NCBI GenBank assembly: GCA_000980375.1
Contig: LARD01000005.1
Span: 62,001 to 126,000 of the forward strand
DNA length: 64,000 nucleotides
Direction: 5' to 3'
Origin: Clostridium sp. K4410.MGS-306
GTDB lineage: Bacteria; Cyanobacteriota; Vampirovibrionia; Gastranaerophilales; Gastranaerophilaceae
Part shown: in pieces, positions 37,652-47,564 of the stretch
How positions within the stretch are numbered: the first letter of the stretch is position 1
Layout of the letters: the number at the start of each line of letters is the position of its first letter
Notes under the pieces: model-generated
The model's input: only the letters and a program-made list of their open reading frames with translations
What the model was told of the DNA's origin: nothing
Database searches by the model: none
Position numbers and translations under genes: made by a program

Positions 37652-38689
37652 ATGAGAACAGCAGTTGCAGAAAATCAAAAAATTTCCATACAAGAAAGAC
37701 CACAACCACAATTAAGTGATTTTGGCAATTACGGAGCAGTTGTTAAGGTTCTGGGCTGCGGGTTATGCGGTTCAGATATTGTAAAATTTTTGCACGATCC
37801 GTCAGAGAAAGTTCTTGGACATGAAGTTGTGGGCGAAATAGTAGATTTGAGACCTAAATTCATGTCTAAATTCAAAATAGGGGATAAGGTTGTGCTCGGG
37901 CACCATGTTCCGTGTATGAAGTGCGATTATTGCGACAACAAAAATTATTCTATGTGCAGACAGTTTAAAGAAACAAATATCAGGCCTGGCGGGTTTGCTG
38001 AGTATATTTATGTTTCACCTTTGCATTTAAAAAATACAGTTTTTAAGGTTCCTTCAAATCTTGATGATATGGAAATATCTTTTATGGAGCCGCTTGCTTG
38101 TTGTATAAGAGCAGTTGAAAGAGCAGAAGTAAAAAAGGGTTCTACCTCTCTGGTAATAGGTCTTGGGTCAATAGGTCTTCTTATGGGACAAGCTGTCAAA
38201 GCCTTTAAAGGAGATGTAATCGGTTGCGACCTTATCGAGGAGCGTGTTGCGCTTGCAAACAACCTGAATTTTGATGCTTCTATAAAATTTGAAGACAACG
38301 ATACAACAGCTGCAAAGATAAAAGAAATGACCTGTGATTTGGGAGCCGATATTATTTTTATGACATCAGGCTCTGACAAGGCTATAGAGTTTGCGCTCAA
38401 ATCTGTAAGAGACGGCGGCACGATTCTGGTGTTTTCTTCTGTACCAAATGATACAGCCGGTTATACAAACAATGATATTTATTACAGAGAGTTAAAAATT
38501 CTAGGCAGCTATTCTCCTTCGCCTGCCGATCTTGCGCTTGCTCACAAGCTTCTTGCTAAGAAAAAAGTTGTAGTAAAATATCTTTCAACAGCTTATCCTC
38601 TTGAGGAGCTGGCCGAAGCGATTCAAGACACTATGTCGAATAAAACATTAAAAGCTTATATAAAAATAGATAAAAACAATAAAGAATAA
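37652..38689 (+). CDS. Zinc-dependent medium-chain alcohol dehydrogenase
   Basis: About 345 residues. Catalytic zinc ligands: Cys in GLCGSDIVKF and His-Glu in GHEVVGE. Structural zinc: the four-Cys loop CMKCDYCDNKNYSMC. NAD-binding GLGSIGLLMGQA. Substrate cannot be assigned (polyol, threonine or sugar-phosphate type). I start at ATG (MRTAVAEN); a TTG eight codons earlier is possible. It is followed 9 bases later by a second dehydrogenase, suggesting a two-enzyme pathway. Confidence 0.85.
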   Translation: MRTAVAENQKISIQERPQPQLSDFGNYGAVVKVLGCGLCGSDIVKFLHDPSEKVLGHEVVGEIVDLRPKFMSKFKIGDKVVLGHHVPCMKCDYCDNKNYSMCRQFKETNIRPGGFAEYIYVSPLHLKNTVFKVPSNLDDMEISFMEPLACCIRAVERAEVKKGSTSLVIGLGSIGLLMGQAVKAFKGDVIGCDLIEERVALANNLNFDASIKFEDNDTTAAKIKEMTCDLGADIIFMTSGSDKAIEFALKSVRDGGTILVFSSVPNDTAGYTNNDIYYRELKILGSYSPSPADLALAHKLLAKKKVVVKYLSTAYPLEELAEAIQDTMSNKTLKAYIKIDKNNKE

Positions 38690-38698
38690 TAAATAAAC

Positions 38699-39739
38699 AT
38701 GAAAAAGATGAAAGCTATAAGATACTATGCTCCTCAGGATATAAGATACGAAGAGGTAGACATACAACAACCTGGTGACAACGAAGTACTGGTAAGAATT
38801 CAGGCTGCTTTGACTTGCGGTACTGATGTTAAAACATTCAGAAGAGGCCATCCTGTTTTAATAAAAAAAACACCATCCGGTTTCGGGCATGAATTTGCCG
38901 GTATTGTGGAACAAGTTGGTAATAACGTGGTTGATTTTAAACCTGGTGACAGGGTTGTTGCTGCTAATTCTGCACCGTGCGGCAAATGCTTTTATTGCCT
39001 TAAAAAGCAGTATAACTTATGCGAAAATCTTGACCTTTTAAATGGTGCATACGCAGAATTTATTACTGTACCTGAAAGGATAGTTCAAAAAAATCTTTTA
39101 AAAATTCCAACAGGTCTGAGTTTTGAAAAAGCTGCGTTTGCTGAACCCCTCGCAAATGTTGTTCATGGTGTTGAAAGAACAGGTATTCAACCCGGGGATA
39201 CTGTGGGGGTTGTTGGTATAGGCCCTATTGGGCTTATGTTTGCACGTCTTGCAAAACTAAAAGGAGCAAATGTTATTGCTGCGGGAAGAAATCCTCTAAA
39301 ACTGAAACTGGCTAAGGATTTTGCAAATGCGGATGAGGTTGTTGATTTGAAAAAGTATCAACATCCGGAAAAGATTTTTAAGTCGTTTACACAAGATGGA
39401 AGAGGGCTGGATGTAGCTGTTGAGTGTGTCGGACTGCCTGAAATATGGGAAAAGATGTTTTCACTTGTAAGAAAAGGCGGCAAGGTGCATCTTTTTGGCG
39501 GATGTAAGTCCGGAACCACTGTAAATCTTGACACAAGACGATTGCACTATGACGAAGTACAGATTATAAGTGTATTTCATCATACTCCGCAGTATTTTAG
39601 ACAGGCACTTGATTTGATAGCTGACGGGCATGTCGATGTTACAAAACTTATAACAAAAATAATGCCGCTTTCACAGGCAAAAGAGGCTATTTTAGCCCAT
39701 GAACGCGGTGATGCAATAAAAGTTTTGTTAACACCTTAA
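38699..39739 (+). CDS. Zinc-dependent medium-chain dehydrogenase (second copy)
   Basis: 346 residues, same fold as its upstream neighbour. Cys in LTCGTDVKTF, GHEFAG, structural-zinc loop CGKCFYCLKKQYNLC, and NAD-binding GIGPIGLMFARL. It differs enough from its neighbour to suggest another substrate. There is no distinct ribosome-binding site, so it probably depends on translation of the upstream gene. Confidence 0.85.
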   Translation: MKKMKAIRYYAPQDIRYEEVDIQQPGDNEVLVRIQAALTCGTDVKTFRRGHPVLIKKTPSGFGHEFAGIVEQVGNNVVDFKPGDRVVAANSAPCGKCFYCLKKQYNLCENLDLLNGAYAEFITVPERIVQKNLLKIPTGLSFEKAAFAEPLANVVHGVERTGIQPGDTVGVVGIGPIGLMFARLAKLKGANVIAAGRNPLKLKLAKDFANADEVVDLKKYQHPEKIFKSFTQDGRGLDVAVECVGLPEIWEKMFSLVRKGGKVHLFGGCKSGTTVNLDTRRLHYDEVQIISVFHHTPQYFRQALDLIADGHVDVTKLITKIMPLSQAKEAILAHERGDAIKVLLTP

Positions 39740-39829
39740 TTCAAATGTTAAGTTTTATTGAAATCAAATTAGTTGTCTAAAATACACTAATTATCACGGT
39801 TTTGTCCTTTTGTTCATGAAAAAGGTGTA

Positions 39830-39857
39830 TTGAATTGTAAATTTAATATGGTACACT
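39830..39857 (+). promoter_or_regulatory. Promoter-like sequence for the paralogous membrane pair
   Basis: TTGAAT, 16 bases, TACACT, about 75 bases before the first gene of the pair. Confidence 0.45.
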
Positions 39858-39933
39858 AGCAAGTAATGAGATTTACGAACTTCATACAATTGTGAAACGT
39901 AAATTAAGTTGCTAAGACTTGCGAAAGAGAACA

Positions 39934-40782
39934 ATGATACATTTACAGACGACAACGGTAAATAATGTTCCCGCCTCCAAGGATATGAAATCCAAGGATT
40001 ATAACAGCCATTTCGGGCATGCCGTGCAGTCATCACTCCCTTTGTATTCTAAGGACATGTATTTTGACTCATTGATTAAGTCTAATGAATTTAAAAAATA
40101 TAATAATTTTAATAAGAAGAGCGCTAAAGATATTTCATTTAGCGCTCTTCCTTTATCTGGTGTGGAAAAAATAAAAAACTCCGGCATGTGGAAATTGTTT
40201 AATCAAAAATGGATAAGCAAATTTATTGCAAAAGCGGATTCCAGCCAAACAATCTTTGATGCTATTTTTGCTCTGGCAATTACTTGTGTATTCAGACCAG
40301 CTGCAATTATGGCTCAGTCGTCCGAAAAAACAAAGAAAAAAGATATGAAAGCTGCAGAACATTCAATTTCCTCAGGTTTGATAGGCTATGGTTTTGCTAT
40401 TTTAGTTTTTTCTCCAATTAAAAAAGCTCTGGATAAAATAAAAGCTCATCCTGAACATTTTGCAAAAAAAGCTTCTGCTTTCTTTAAATATGCAGACAAA
40501 AATATGAACAAATCAATGAGCTCTTCAAAACGGATGCAAACATACACAATGCTTTTCAATAAAACAGCTGAAATTTTAACAGCCAGTTTCCGTTCCGGCT
40601 TGACTATAGGCATGATTCCTTATATAGACCAATACATTTTTACACCGCTGCTGGGCACAAAAGCTACGGAAGAAACAAAAAAAGAATTGCAGAATCCTGT
40701 GTACAAATTTTCTGTTATAAACTTCAAAAATAATCAGGAGACAAATAAAGTGTTTCAAAACTTTACGGGGGTAATGAAATAA
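39934..40782 (+). CDS. Membrane protein of unknown function, paralog A
   Basis: About 282 residues from an ATG with AAAGAGA just upstream. A polar N-terminal tail with DISFSAL precedes two membrane segments (about 110-130 and 155-175) separated by a Lys-rich loop, and a third hydrophobic stretch lies near the C-terminus (RSGLTIGMIPYIDQYIFTPL). It shares the layout and scattered residues with the next gene, whose start overlaps its stop (TAATG). No known family. Confidence 0.65.
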   Translation: MIHLQTTTVNNVPASKDMKSKDYNSHFGHAVQSSLPLYSKDMYFDSLIKSNEFKKYNNFNKKSAKDISFSALPLSGVEKIKNSGMWKLFNQKWISKFIAKADSSQTIFDAIFALAITCVFRPAAIMAQSSEKTKKKDMKAAEHSISSGLIGYGFAILVFSPIKKALDKIKAHPEHFAKKASAFFKYADKNMNKSMSSSKRMQTYTMLFNKTAEILTASFRSGLTIGMIPYIDQYIFTPLLGTKATEETKKELQNPVYKFSVINFKNNQETNKVFQNFTGVMK

Positions 40783-41732
40783 TGAAAATTAATTCATACT
40801 CTCCACAGTATAACCAAAATAAACAGTATCAAACTTTTAAAGCTTTTAATGCTAATACTGCAAAAAGGGCTGCTACAAAAGTATATGATCGTTCTACAAG
40901 TTGGATGGCCTACGGAATAGGTAAACTTGCATCTTATAAACCAGTTCAAAAGGTTGTTGATTTTTTCAAAGACAAAAATTACCAGGGCCACCTTGCTGCT
41001 ATCACCGGTTGTGTGCTGTCAGGGTTTTATATGCTTGATACTGCCAAGTCAAAAGATATTGAAAAAGACCAAAAATTACCTCTTATAATTAATCAGGGTG
41101 TTGTTTGCGGTATTTCTACAGTTGGGGCTTATACTCTTAACAATTACCTTAATAAAAAACTCAATAATGCTGCAGAGCTTTTCCATATTTCAAAAATTGA
41201 AGACAAAAATATGCAAGAAGAGTTTTTGAAATGTAAAGCTGATTATTCATACATTGAAAAACTTCAACAAAGAGCTAAAACTGAAGAAAAATTGAAACCT
41301 GTTTTTAGTGATTTGGAAAAGAAGTTTGAGTTTACAAACGACGTTAAAGTGTTTGTTAAAGATGAGATGAAAAAGAATAAAAATGATCTTGCTGCAAAAG
41401 AATTTTTAAAAGAGCTAAAATCTATCAAAAAGACTGCTGACAAGGAAAAGGCTGATGTTGTAAAAGAGCTTTTCTTTAAGAAAATGAAAAACAGTGTATC
41501 TTTAAAAGCAGCATATAACAGAGCTTCTATGAATAATGCCATTTCAAAACTCTCCGGCATGAAAAATGCAGGCAAACTGCCTAATATGATAAACGGGTTC
41601 AAGACAGCACGTTCATTAATGGTATTTGCTTTAATATACAGATTTGCTTCTCCAGTTTTTGCTACTCCTATAGCTAACAAAGCTAGTGAATATCTTGAAA
41701 ATAAAAAACATAAAACTAAAATGAGTGCATAA
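40782..41732 (+). CDS. Membrane protein of unknown function, paralog B
   Basis: 316 residues: tail motif YQTFKAF, two hydrophobic segments (about 68-88 and 105-125) flanking a charged loop, a long Lys/Glu helical middle (about 150-250), and a C-terminal hydrophobic segment followed by ATPIANKASE, which lines up with TPLLGTKATE of paralog A. Probably an old duplication. Translationally coupled to paralog A. Confidence 0.65.
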   Translation: MKINSYSPQYNQNKQYQTFKAFNANTAKRAATKVYDRSTSWMAYGIGKLASYKPVQKVVDFFKDKNYQGHLAAITGCVLSGFYMLDTAKSKDIEKDQKLPLIINQGVVCGISTVGAYTLNNYLNKKLNNAAELFHISKIEDKNMQEEFLKCKADYSYIEKLQQRAKTEEKLKPVFSDLEKKFEFTNDVKVFVKDEMKKNKNDLAAKEFLKELKSIKKTADKEKADVVKELFFKKMKNSVSLKAAYNRASMNNAISKLSGMKNAGKLPNMINGFKTARSLMVFALIYRFASPVFATPIANKASEYLENKKHKTKMSA

Positions 41733-41767
41733 AAAAATCCCGCAGCAATTAGACTTGTGCGGGGATT
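41731..41767 (-). terminator. Intrinsic terminator of the repeat-containing gene
   Basis: AATCCCCGCA pairs with TGCGGGATT on the minus strand and is followed by T7. It also overlaps the end of the convergent paralog B gene. Confidence 0.8.
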
Positions 41768-41791
41768 GGTTAGGTTTTAGTTTTTTTAATA

Positions 41792-42988
41792 TTATTCAAT
41801 ATTTCTTGTTTTACCGTTAAGTGTCCACACTTGACCGGATGAAGGAAGATTCATTGCAGCTTCTTGTTTTGCAAGAGCAGCTTGTTGTTTTGCAGTGCGT
41901 TGCGGCAAAAGCCCTTTGATGTTTGTTGTTTGAGGTGCTGTTTCAGCAACGACTGTTCTTTCAGGAAGTCTGAATTTGTTTTGTTGGCCAAAAACTACTT
42001 GTTTCAATGCTTCTTTGTCTACCGGTGCATAAACGTATTCGCCTGTAGCTGCAGCTTGTGATGTTTCCACCACTTGTTGTGCTTTTGGTGCAATTTCATC
42101 AGCCCACACTTGACCGGATGAAGGAAGATTCATTGCAGCTTCTTGTTTTGCAAGAGCAGCTTGTTGTCTTGCTGTGCGTTGCGGTAATAGTCCTTTTATT
42201 TGAGTTGTTGCACCTGCTGCTGTTTGTGGGGGTAACAAGCTTGCAGTGATGTTTTCTTTGTTACGTGTAGAATAAGGCAATGCCTTTCTTGTTCCATTTT
42301 TATATATAACAGGTTTTGGTGCCCAGTTTGATGTTGCCGGTTGCGGGATAGTTGTCGGATTGTTTAAACCATGGTTAAGCATACTAAACATCTGGTTATT
42401 AGGACCTGCCGGAGTATTTGGGTTGAGATACTTTGGCGTAGTTGCATATGGTGCAACATTTGTTGTAGGTACACCTGAGGTTGTTACTGTAGGATTTGTT
42501 TTTTGTCCTTTTACATGTCTTCTTGATACTTGTCTTGGAGGCACTGTATATTTTATTTTGTTTCCTTTTGTTTTTCCAAGATATGTACCTGCTTTTTTAG
42601 CAGCCTCTGCACCTCTGCCTTTGCACAAAGCTGTAATCAATGCTGCTGTACCTAATGCAGTGCCTAAAATTCCTAATATAGTTGGCAATTCATCTTTTGT
42701 TTTATGTGTTGCAATTGGCCTTGCATAGTAGTTGTTGATTTTGTCATCGCCTTTTACAAGGTGGTCTGCATTAAACTGACCAATGCCTATATTTGTCATA
42801 GGGCTCATAAAACCGTATGCACTGTAGTTTCCGTATCCGCCCGCACCGGGTGTTCCATTGCCGGCGTTTGCACCGGAATTAGCAACTGCACCATTATTTA
42901 TTGTTGCGTTATAATTGGTGCTTAAGTTGTACATAGGGCTCATTAAGCTCTGAAAACTTGTTGCATAAGTGTCAAAATTCATAGACAT
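41792..42988 (-). CDS. Low-complexity protein with internal repeat, unknown
   Basis: 398 residues. Asn/Gly/Ala-rich N-terminus (about 1-70), one hydrophobic segment (LPTILGILGTALGTAALITAL, about 100-120 by position), a basic Pro/Thr-rich middle, and two near-identical copies of a 33-residue unit containing KGLLPQRTA and QQAALAKQEAAMNLP, the second at the C-terminus. The look is of a surface-exposed or secreted, poorly folded protein, but no classical signal peptide is present. No family recognised. Confidence 0.6.
   Translation of the reverse strand: MSMNFDTYATSFQSLMSPMYNLSTNYNATINNGAVANSGANAGNGTPGAGGYGNYSAYGFMSPMTNIGIGQFNADHLVKGDDKINNYYARPIATHKTKDELPTILGILGTALGTAALITALCKGRGAEAAKKAGTYLGKTKGNKIKYTVPPRQVSRRHVKGQKTNPTVTTSGVPTTNVAPYATTPKYLNPNTPAGPNNQMFSMLNHGLNNPTTIPQPATSNWAPKPVIYKNGTRKALPYSTRNKENITASLLPPQTAAGATTQIKGLLPQRTARQQAALAKQEAAMNLPSSGQVWADEIAPKAQQVVETSQAAATGEYVYAPVDKEALKQVVFGQQNKFRLPERTVVAETAPQTTNIKGLLPQRTAKQQAALAKQEAAMNLPSSGQVWTLNGKTRNIE
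41825..41924 (-). repeat. Direct repeat copy 1 (coding)
   Basis: About 100 bases nearly identical to 42105-42204, exactly 280 bases apart and in the same reading frame. Both copies are nearly identical through about position 60, then differ mostly at third codon positions. Confidence 0.9.
42105..42204 (-). repeat. Direct repeat copy 2 (coding)
   Basis: Second copy of the repeat at 41825-41924, encoding the internal KGLLPQRTA-type unit. Confidence 0.9.
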
Positions 42989-43195
42989 AACCTAATCTCC
43001 AAACTACCTTTAAATAATTTTTAAATCTAACCTTACATATATAAAAACAATCGTTTTTTCAAAATTGCCTAAATCCAAAATATTTGTTAAGAAATATTAC
43101 ACAATTAACAGGTCGGGTACTGTTCTTTTATCTGTCAGCAGATACAATAGATATAAGGTATAAATCTTTTATATAAATTTACAGAGGAGAATAAG

Positions 43196-44581
43196 ATGCT
43201 AGAGTTTGACTACAGGAATGTCCTGGCAAGTGTTGTGGGGGAAGAAAACGGTTTACACCTTGAAGAAGAGTTTAACAATTTTAGCGAACGCACAGCACGA
43301 ATCATCAGTGATTTGAACTCCAGAAAAGACAAACCCGGTCAATGGCTTCAATGGATGAATCTTGGCTATCAGGAAGAAACTGTATGGCTAGTAAAAGAAT
43401 ATGCTGCTATGACAGAAGGTATGTTTGAAAACATTCTTGTACTCGGTATAGGCGGTTCTGCTTTGGGCGGCATGGCCGTTTGTGAAGCTCTATTAAAGCC
43501 ATATTGGAACCTTTTGACTCCTGAACAAAGAAATAAACTCCCGCGTATATTTTTCCTAGACAATATTGACCCTGACCAGATTAACGGTCTTTTTGATGTA
43601 CTTGATTTGAAAAAAACTCTGGTTAATGTAATAACAAAATCCGGCTCTACGGCAGAAACAATGTCTCAATTTATGATTGTAAAAGACCGCCTGGAGCAGG
43701 AACTTGGTGACAATTACAGACGTCATATTGTTGCCACTACAGATAGAAACTCGGGTATTTTAAGACAGATTTCCAACGAAGAAGGGTACAAAACTTTTGT
43801 TGTTCCGGATGATGTCGGCGGACGTTTCTCTGTATTTTCAGCTGTCGGGCTCTTGCCTTTTGCGATGGTTGGTATTGATATAGATGCTCTTATGCAGGGT
43901 ATCAAAGATATGGATCTTGCTTTAAAAAATACGGATATCCGTCATAATATAGCTGCACAAAATGCACTTATTCACTACCTTATGGATACAAGAAAGGGCA
44001 AAAATCTTTCTGTAATGATGCCTTATTCTACAAGGCTCAAGTATGTGTCTGACTGGTTTGTTCAGTTATGGGCAGAGAGTCTTGGCAAAGAAAAGGATCT
44101 TGATGGAAACAAAGTTAACATCGGTCCTACTCCAATAAAAGCTCTCGGTGCAACAGATCAGCATTCTCAAATTCAGCTGTATAATGAAGGGCCTAATAAC
44201 AAAATAATTAATTTTATAAGAGTAAAAGAGTTTGATACAACTGTAGAAATACCAAAGATTTTTGAATTTACAGGAATAGGTTACCTTGGCGGTAAAACAA
44301 TTAATGAGCTAATTAATGCTGAAGCTGATTCAACTAAAGTTGCTCTTGTTGATTATCAACGACCAAATGTGACAATAACGCTTGATAGGGTTGATCCTTA
44401 TCATATAGGCCAGCTGCTGTATTTGTTGGAGGTACAAACTGCAATCGCGGGTGAGCTTTATAATATAAACACATTTAATCAACCGGGTGTAGAGCAGGCA
44501 AAAAATTACACTTATGCTCTTATGGGAAGAGCAGGATATGAAGAGTCTGCTGCAATGCTGAATGAAAAAATGGCGTTATAA
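43196..44581 (+). CDS. pgi: Glucose-6-phosphate isomerase
   Basis: 461 residues, the shorter bacterial form. LGIGGSALGGMA (sugar-phosphate loop), ITKSGSTAETM, GGRFSVFSAVGLLP, and the catalytic Glu and His region around QLWAESLGKEKD and GATDQHSQIQ are present. It links glucose-6-phosphate and fructose-6-phosphate in glycolysis. AGAGGAG precedes the ATG. Single gene. Confidence 0.95.
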   Translation: MLEFDYRNVLASVVGEENGLHLEEEFNNFSERTARIISDLNSRKDKPGQWLQWMNLGYQEETVWLVKEYAAMTEGMFENILVLGIGGSALGGMAVCEALLKPYWNLLTPEQRNKLPRIFFLDNIDPDQINGLFDVLDLKKTLVNVITKSGSTAETMSQFMIVKDRLEQELGDNYRRHIVATTDRNSGILRQISNEEGYKTFVVPDDVGGRFSVFSAVGLLPFAMVGIDIDALMQGIKDMDLALKNTDIRHNIAAQNALIHYLMDTRKGKNLSVMMPYSTRLKYVSDWFVQLWAESLGKEKDLDGNKVNIGPTPIKALGATDQHSQIQLYNEGPNNKIINFIRVKEFDTTVEIPKIFEFTGIGYLGGKTINELINAEADSTKVALVDYQRPNVTITLDRVDPYHIGQLLYLLEVQTAIAGELYNINTFNQPGVEQAKNYTYALMGRAGYEESAAMLNEKMAL

Positions 44582-44674
44582 TTCTTGTTGGTGTAACATT
44601 AAGTTACATTATTATACATACGCTTTTGTATCTGTTAAAATTGGATGTGAAGCTTTTTAAAAGAGAGAGTCTTT

Positions 44675-47161
44675 ATGGCAGAAATTAATTACTTTGAAAT
44701 AATACAAAATAAATTAGACGCACTGGTTGATAAAATTATTCAAAAAGAAAATTCGGACGAGGATTTTCGTATTACATATGCCCAGATTCTCGAAAAAATA
44801 AATACAAAGATGGATATCTTTGCAAGCAACGAAACTGCTGAACGTATAAACCTTATCGGTCTTGAGCTCGGTAAGTTGATAAAAGAACGTCAGGAAGTTG
44901 TTGATTCCAAATTTGCTGCTGTAAAAGGCGAATTTGACAATCTTAACCAGCTTGTTGCGGAGTCTTTAAAAACTCCGGAATTGCTCGCTGCTTTCAATAA
45001 AATTCAAAACCAGATACATTATTTTACTCAAGAGCAAGATAATCAAAAACTTACGGTTAATTCAATTATTTCTCAAATCGAAAAGATTGGTTCACTCGAA
45101 GAAACAAACGACAATTTGAGAGCCAATTTTGCTATTGTAAAAGAGCAAAATACAATTATTAACGAAAATGTTAATAAACAAATGTCTTTGATTACACAGC
45201 TCAATGAGCTTGCTCAAGATTGCAATCAAAAGGCTCTTGAAGATCTAAATACTATTATATTTAGCTTGAAAGAATTCTCTGAATCTTTAAACGACGATGT
45301 AAAAGAGATAAAAGATTTTGTTAATGAAAAAGTTGAAACTATTATCACAAAGGTTCATGAGACAGACTCTTTTATAGAAATTTTAAATAACAATTTAACA
45401 ACACTTGTAAAAGTAGTTGGAAATATTTTTGATGATGAAGAATTTGCCTCATTAAGAGACGATGTTGCAGAACTGCTTGTAAAAGCAAACTTTCTTTCAG
45501 AATCCGTGAGCAAAATTGCTACTAAAGAAGAGCTTTTAGATAATTCTGAAAAGAATAAAGATGAAATAAAAAAACATAATCAGGAATTAATAACAGAATT
45601 AGAAAACAAAATTGTTTCAAAGCTTGATTTCTCCGATATTGGAGATATTAAAGATTACACAGAAAAGATGTTCTTCCAGGGCACAGAAGTACTGAAAGAA
45701 GAAATCTGGTCTATTAAAGACACTGTTAATAATGTAAATTCAAATGCAGTAAGCAAGGAAGATTTTGATAACAAACTTGCCGAGCTAAAAGCTTTAAACA
45801 ACCAGATTAAAGAAGATATCACAGATATTATCTCAGAAGAAAGTGTCGCTGCTTCCAACCAGATAAATGAAATATCAGCAACAATTGAAGCTTTAAAAAA
45901 TGATATCTCAAATATTATATTAAATGAGCAGAATGAACAGATAACAACAGCTTTGCAAAATCTGCAAACAAAATTTGTTTCACAATTGATTCAAATAGCT
46001 GACAACATATCTTTTGCGCAGGATGCAGAAGAAATTAATGACAATATCTTTAATTGTTCTGACGAAATTAAAGAAAAAATTTCGGCCGACATTACTGATA
46101 TAAAACAGGAAATAGAACTTTTAAAAGGTGTTAGTGACTCTGAAAACGCAAATATTGTTAATCTTTTGACAAAGATTGATGATGCGCTAAAAACTGATAT
46201 CACCAGTGATTTAAAAGCATTAATTTCCGGATTCAAGCTCTTAACAACAGGTTTAAAAGAAGATAAAGGCTATGTTTACACACTGCCTGATATTGAGTCT
46301 GATCTTTCTAAAATTAGACTGGATTTAAATAATATTCAAAAAGTGCTTGTTGATGCAGAAAATGGTTCTGATGAGAGCAGCTCTGATATTACAACTAAAA
46401 TCAACAATATCAAATCAGCTGTGGAAAGACTGCAAGAAAGCCCTATAACAGCAGAAGTTGCTGATATTAAAGAACTTTTTGATCATTTAAATGAAGATAT
46501 AGCAAGCATCAGTAAAAGAACGAATAAACTTATTATCTCTTCTGATGAGCTTACCAAGGTGTTAAAGGCTAATATTGCGTCTTTTACCTCCTTGATTAAT
46601 ACTTTTGAAAAACAAAGCAGAGAATTTTATAACTCGGCCTTTTTAAATGATATAAATACAAAAATTGATGCTATAAACAAGGGTACAAATGCAATTCTCA
46701 AATCCGACCAGGTTTTGACAGAAGCCTTTATGTATATGGGTGAATGGATTGACAGCGCCAGTGACTCTTTTGATGAAATCAAAAATGATTTGTCCAAGAT
46801 TAAAAAGAATGTGCTTTCAGAAGATGACAGCGCAACAGAAAAACTTGAAATCAGCGTTAAAAATCTTTCTCAACGCATAGATGTTCAGGAAGCTAAAATT
46901 GACTCTGTTGATGACAAACTCAACAAAATTATTACTCAACAAAATGAGTCTAAAGAATTAAAATCTTTGTTAGAGTATGTTGCGTCTCAAGTTAGCGTTA
47001 CAAACGAAAAAATAATCGAAAACGATAAGCTTTCTCAAAAAATTGCAAGCATGGAAAAACAGTTGAAAAAAATAGAAAAGAATTTAGCTGTTATAACTGA
47101 ATATATCGATGAAGAAGACGCACAGGATGACGAATTCTACAGCGACGAGCCTGTAAATTAG
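44675..47161 (+). CDS. Very long coiled-coil protein, unknown function
   Basis: 828 residues, almost entirely heptad-like helix with many Ile/Leu/Asn/Lys/Glu and few Gly or Pro; no Walker motifs, no signal peptide and no membrane segment. The tail is strongly acidic (DEEDAQDDEFYSDEPVN). This suits a cytoplasmic filament, spacer or polar scaffold rather than an SMC ATPase. AGAGAG precedes the ATG. Its stop shares TTAG with the stop of the small convergent gene. Confidence 0.75.
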   Translation: MAEINYFEIIQNKLDALVDKIIQKENSDEDFRITYAQILEKINTKMDIFASNETAERINLIGLELGKLIKERQEVVDSKFAAVKGEFDNLNQLVAESLKTPELLAAFNKIQNQIHYFTQEQDNQKLTVNSIISQIEKIGSLEETNDNLRANFAIVKEQNTIINENVNKQMSLITQLNELAQDCNQKALEDLNTIIFSLKEFSESLNDDVKEIKDFVNEKVETIITKVHETDSFIEILNNNLTTLVKVVGNIFDDEEFASLRDDVAELLVKANFLSESVSKIATKEELLDNSEKNKDEIKKHNQELITELENKIVSKLDFSDIGDIKDYTEKMFFQGTEVLKEEIWSIKDTVNNVNSNAVSKEDFDNKLAELKALNNQIKEDITDIISEESVAASNQINEISATIEALKNDISNIILNEQNEQITTALQNLQTKFVSQLIQIADNISFAQDAEEINDNIFNCSDEIKEKISADITDIKQEIELLKGVSDSENANIVNLLTKIDDALKTDITSDLKALISGFKLLTTGLKEDKGYVYTLPDIESDLSKIRLDLNNIQKVLVDAENGSDESSSDITTKINNIKSAVERLQESPITAEVADIKELFDHLNEDIASISKRTNKLIISSDELTKVLKANIASFTSLINTFEKQSREFYNSAFLNDINTKIDAINKGTNAILKSDQVLTEAFMYMGEWIDSASDSFDEIKNDLSKIKKNVLSEDDSATEKLEISVKNLSQRIDVQEAKIDSVDDKLNKIITQQNESKELKSLLEYVASQVSVTNEKIIENDKLSQKIASMEKQLKKIEKNLAVITEYIDEEDAQDDEFYSDEPVN

Positions 47162-47361
47162 TTGTTGCTCAAAACAAGTTTGAATGTTGCAAGGTTTTTG
47201 ATTGCAAACAGTTTTGTTTTCATGTTTTGTTCTTCATTTATTTTAAAAATTCTGATTATACGTTGAATTTCTTCGAGATTTTTTCTTGATGATATGTCAT
47301 AAACGTTTTTGATGGGGTCTGAAACTACGTCCATAATTGTGTTTAATTCATGTTCTTGCAT
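47158..47361 (-). CDS. Small helical protein, 67 residues, unknown
   Basis: Starts MQEHELNTIMDVV, helical and charged, no signal. AGAGGAAA lies about 10 bases before the ATG, and the reading frame uses ordinary codons. It shares the tetranucleotide TTAG as overlapping stop codons with the coiled-coil gene. Could be a spurious frame, but the ribosome-binding site favours a gene. Confidence 0.5.
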   Translation of the reverse strand: MQEHELNTIMDVVSDPIKNVYDISSRKNLEEIQRIIRIFKINEEQNMKTKLFAIKNLATFKLVLSNN

Positions 47362-47564
47362 AATTACTTATTTCCTCTAAAACTCTATATTTCTATAAAG
47401 TTATTTTGAAAAAAAAAATTGCCTTTATTTTGTTAAAATGTTAACAATTATATACAAAGTATATAATTGTTGGCTCAAATGTTAAGATATACTTGAAATA
47501 GTGGATAAAAACAAAACAATTTAGTATATAATAAATGACATAAAGTTTGATATAAGGAGAAAAT

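Noticed and set aside
41825..42204. Possible mobile or CRISPR-like repeat
   Set aside because: Only two copies, both in frame within one gene, so an internal coding duplication explains them.
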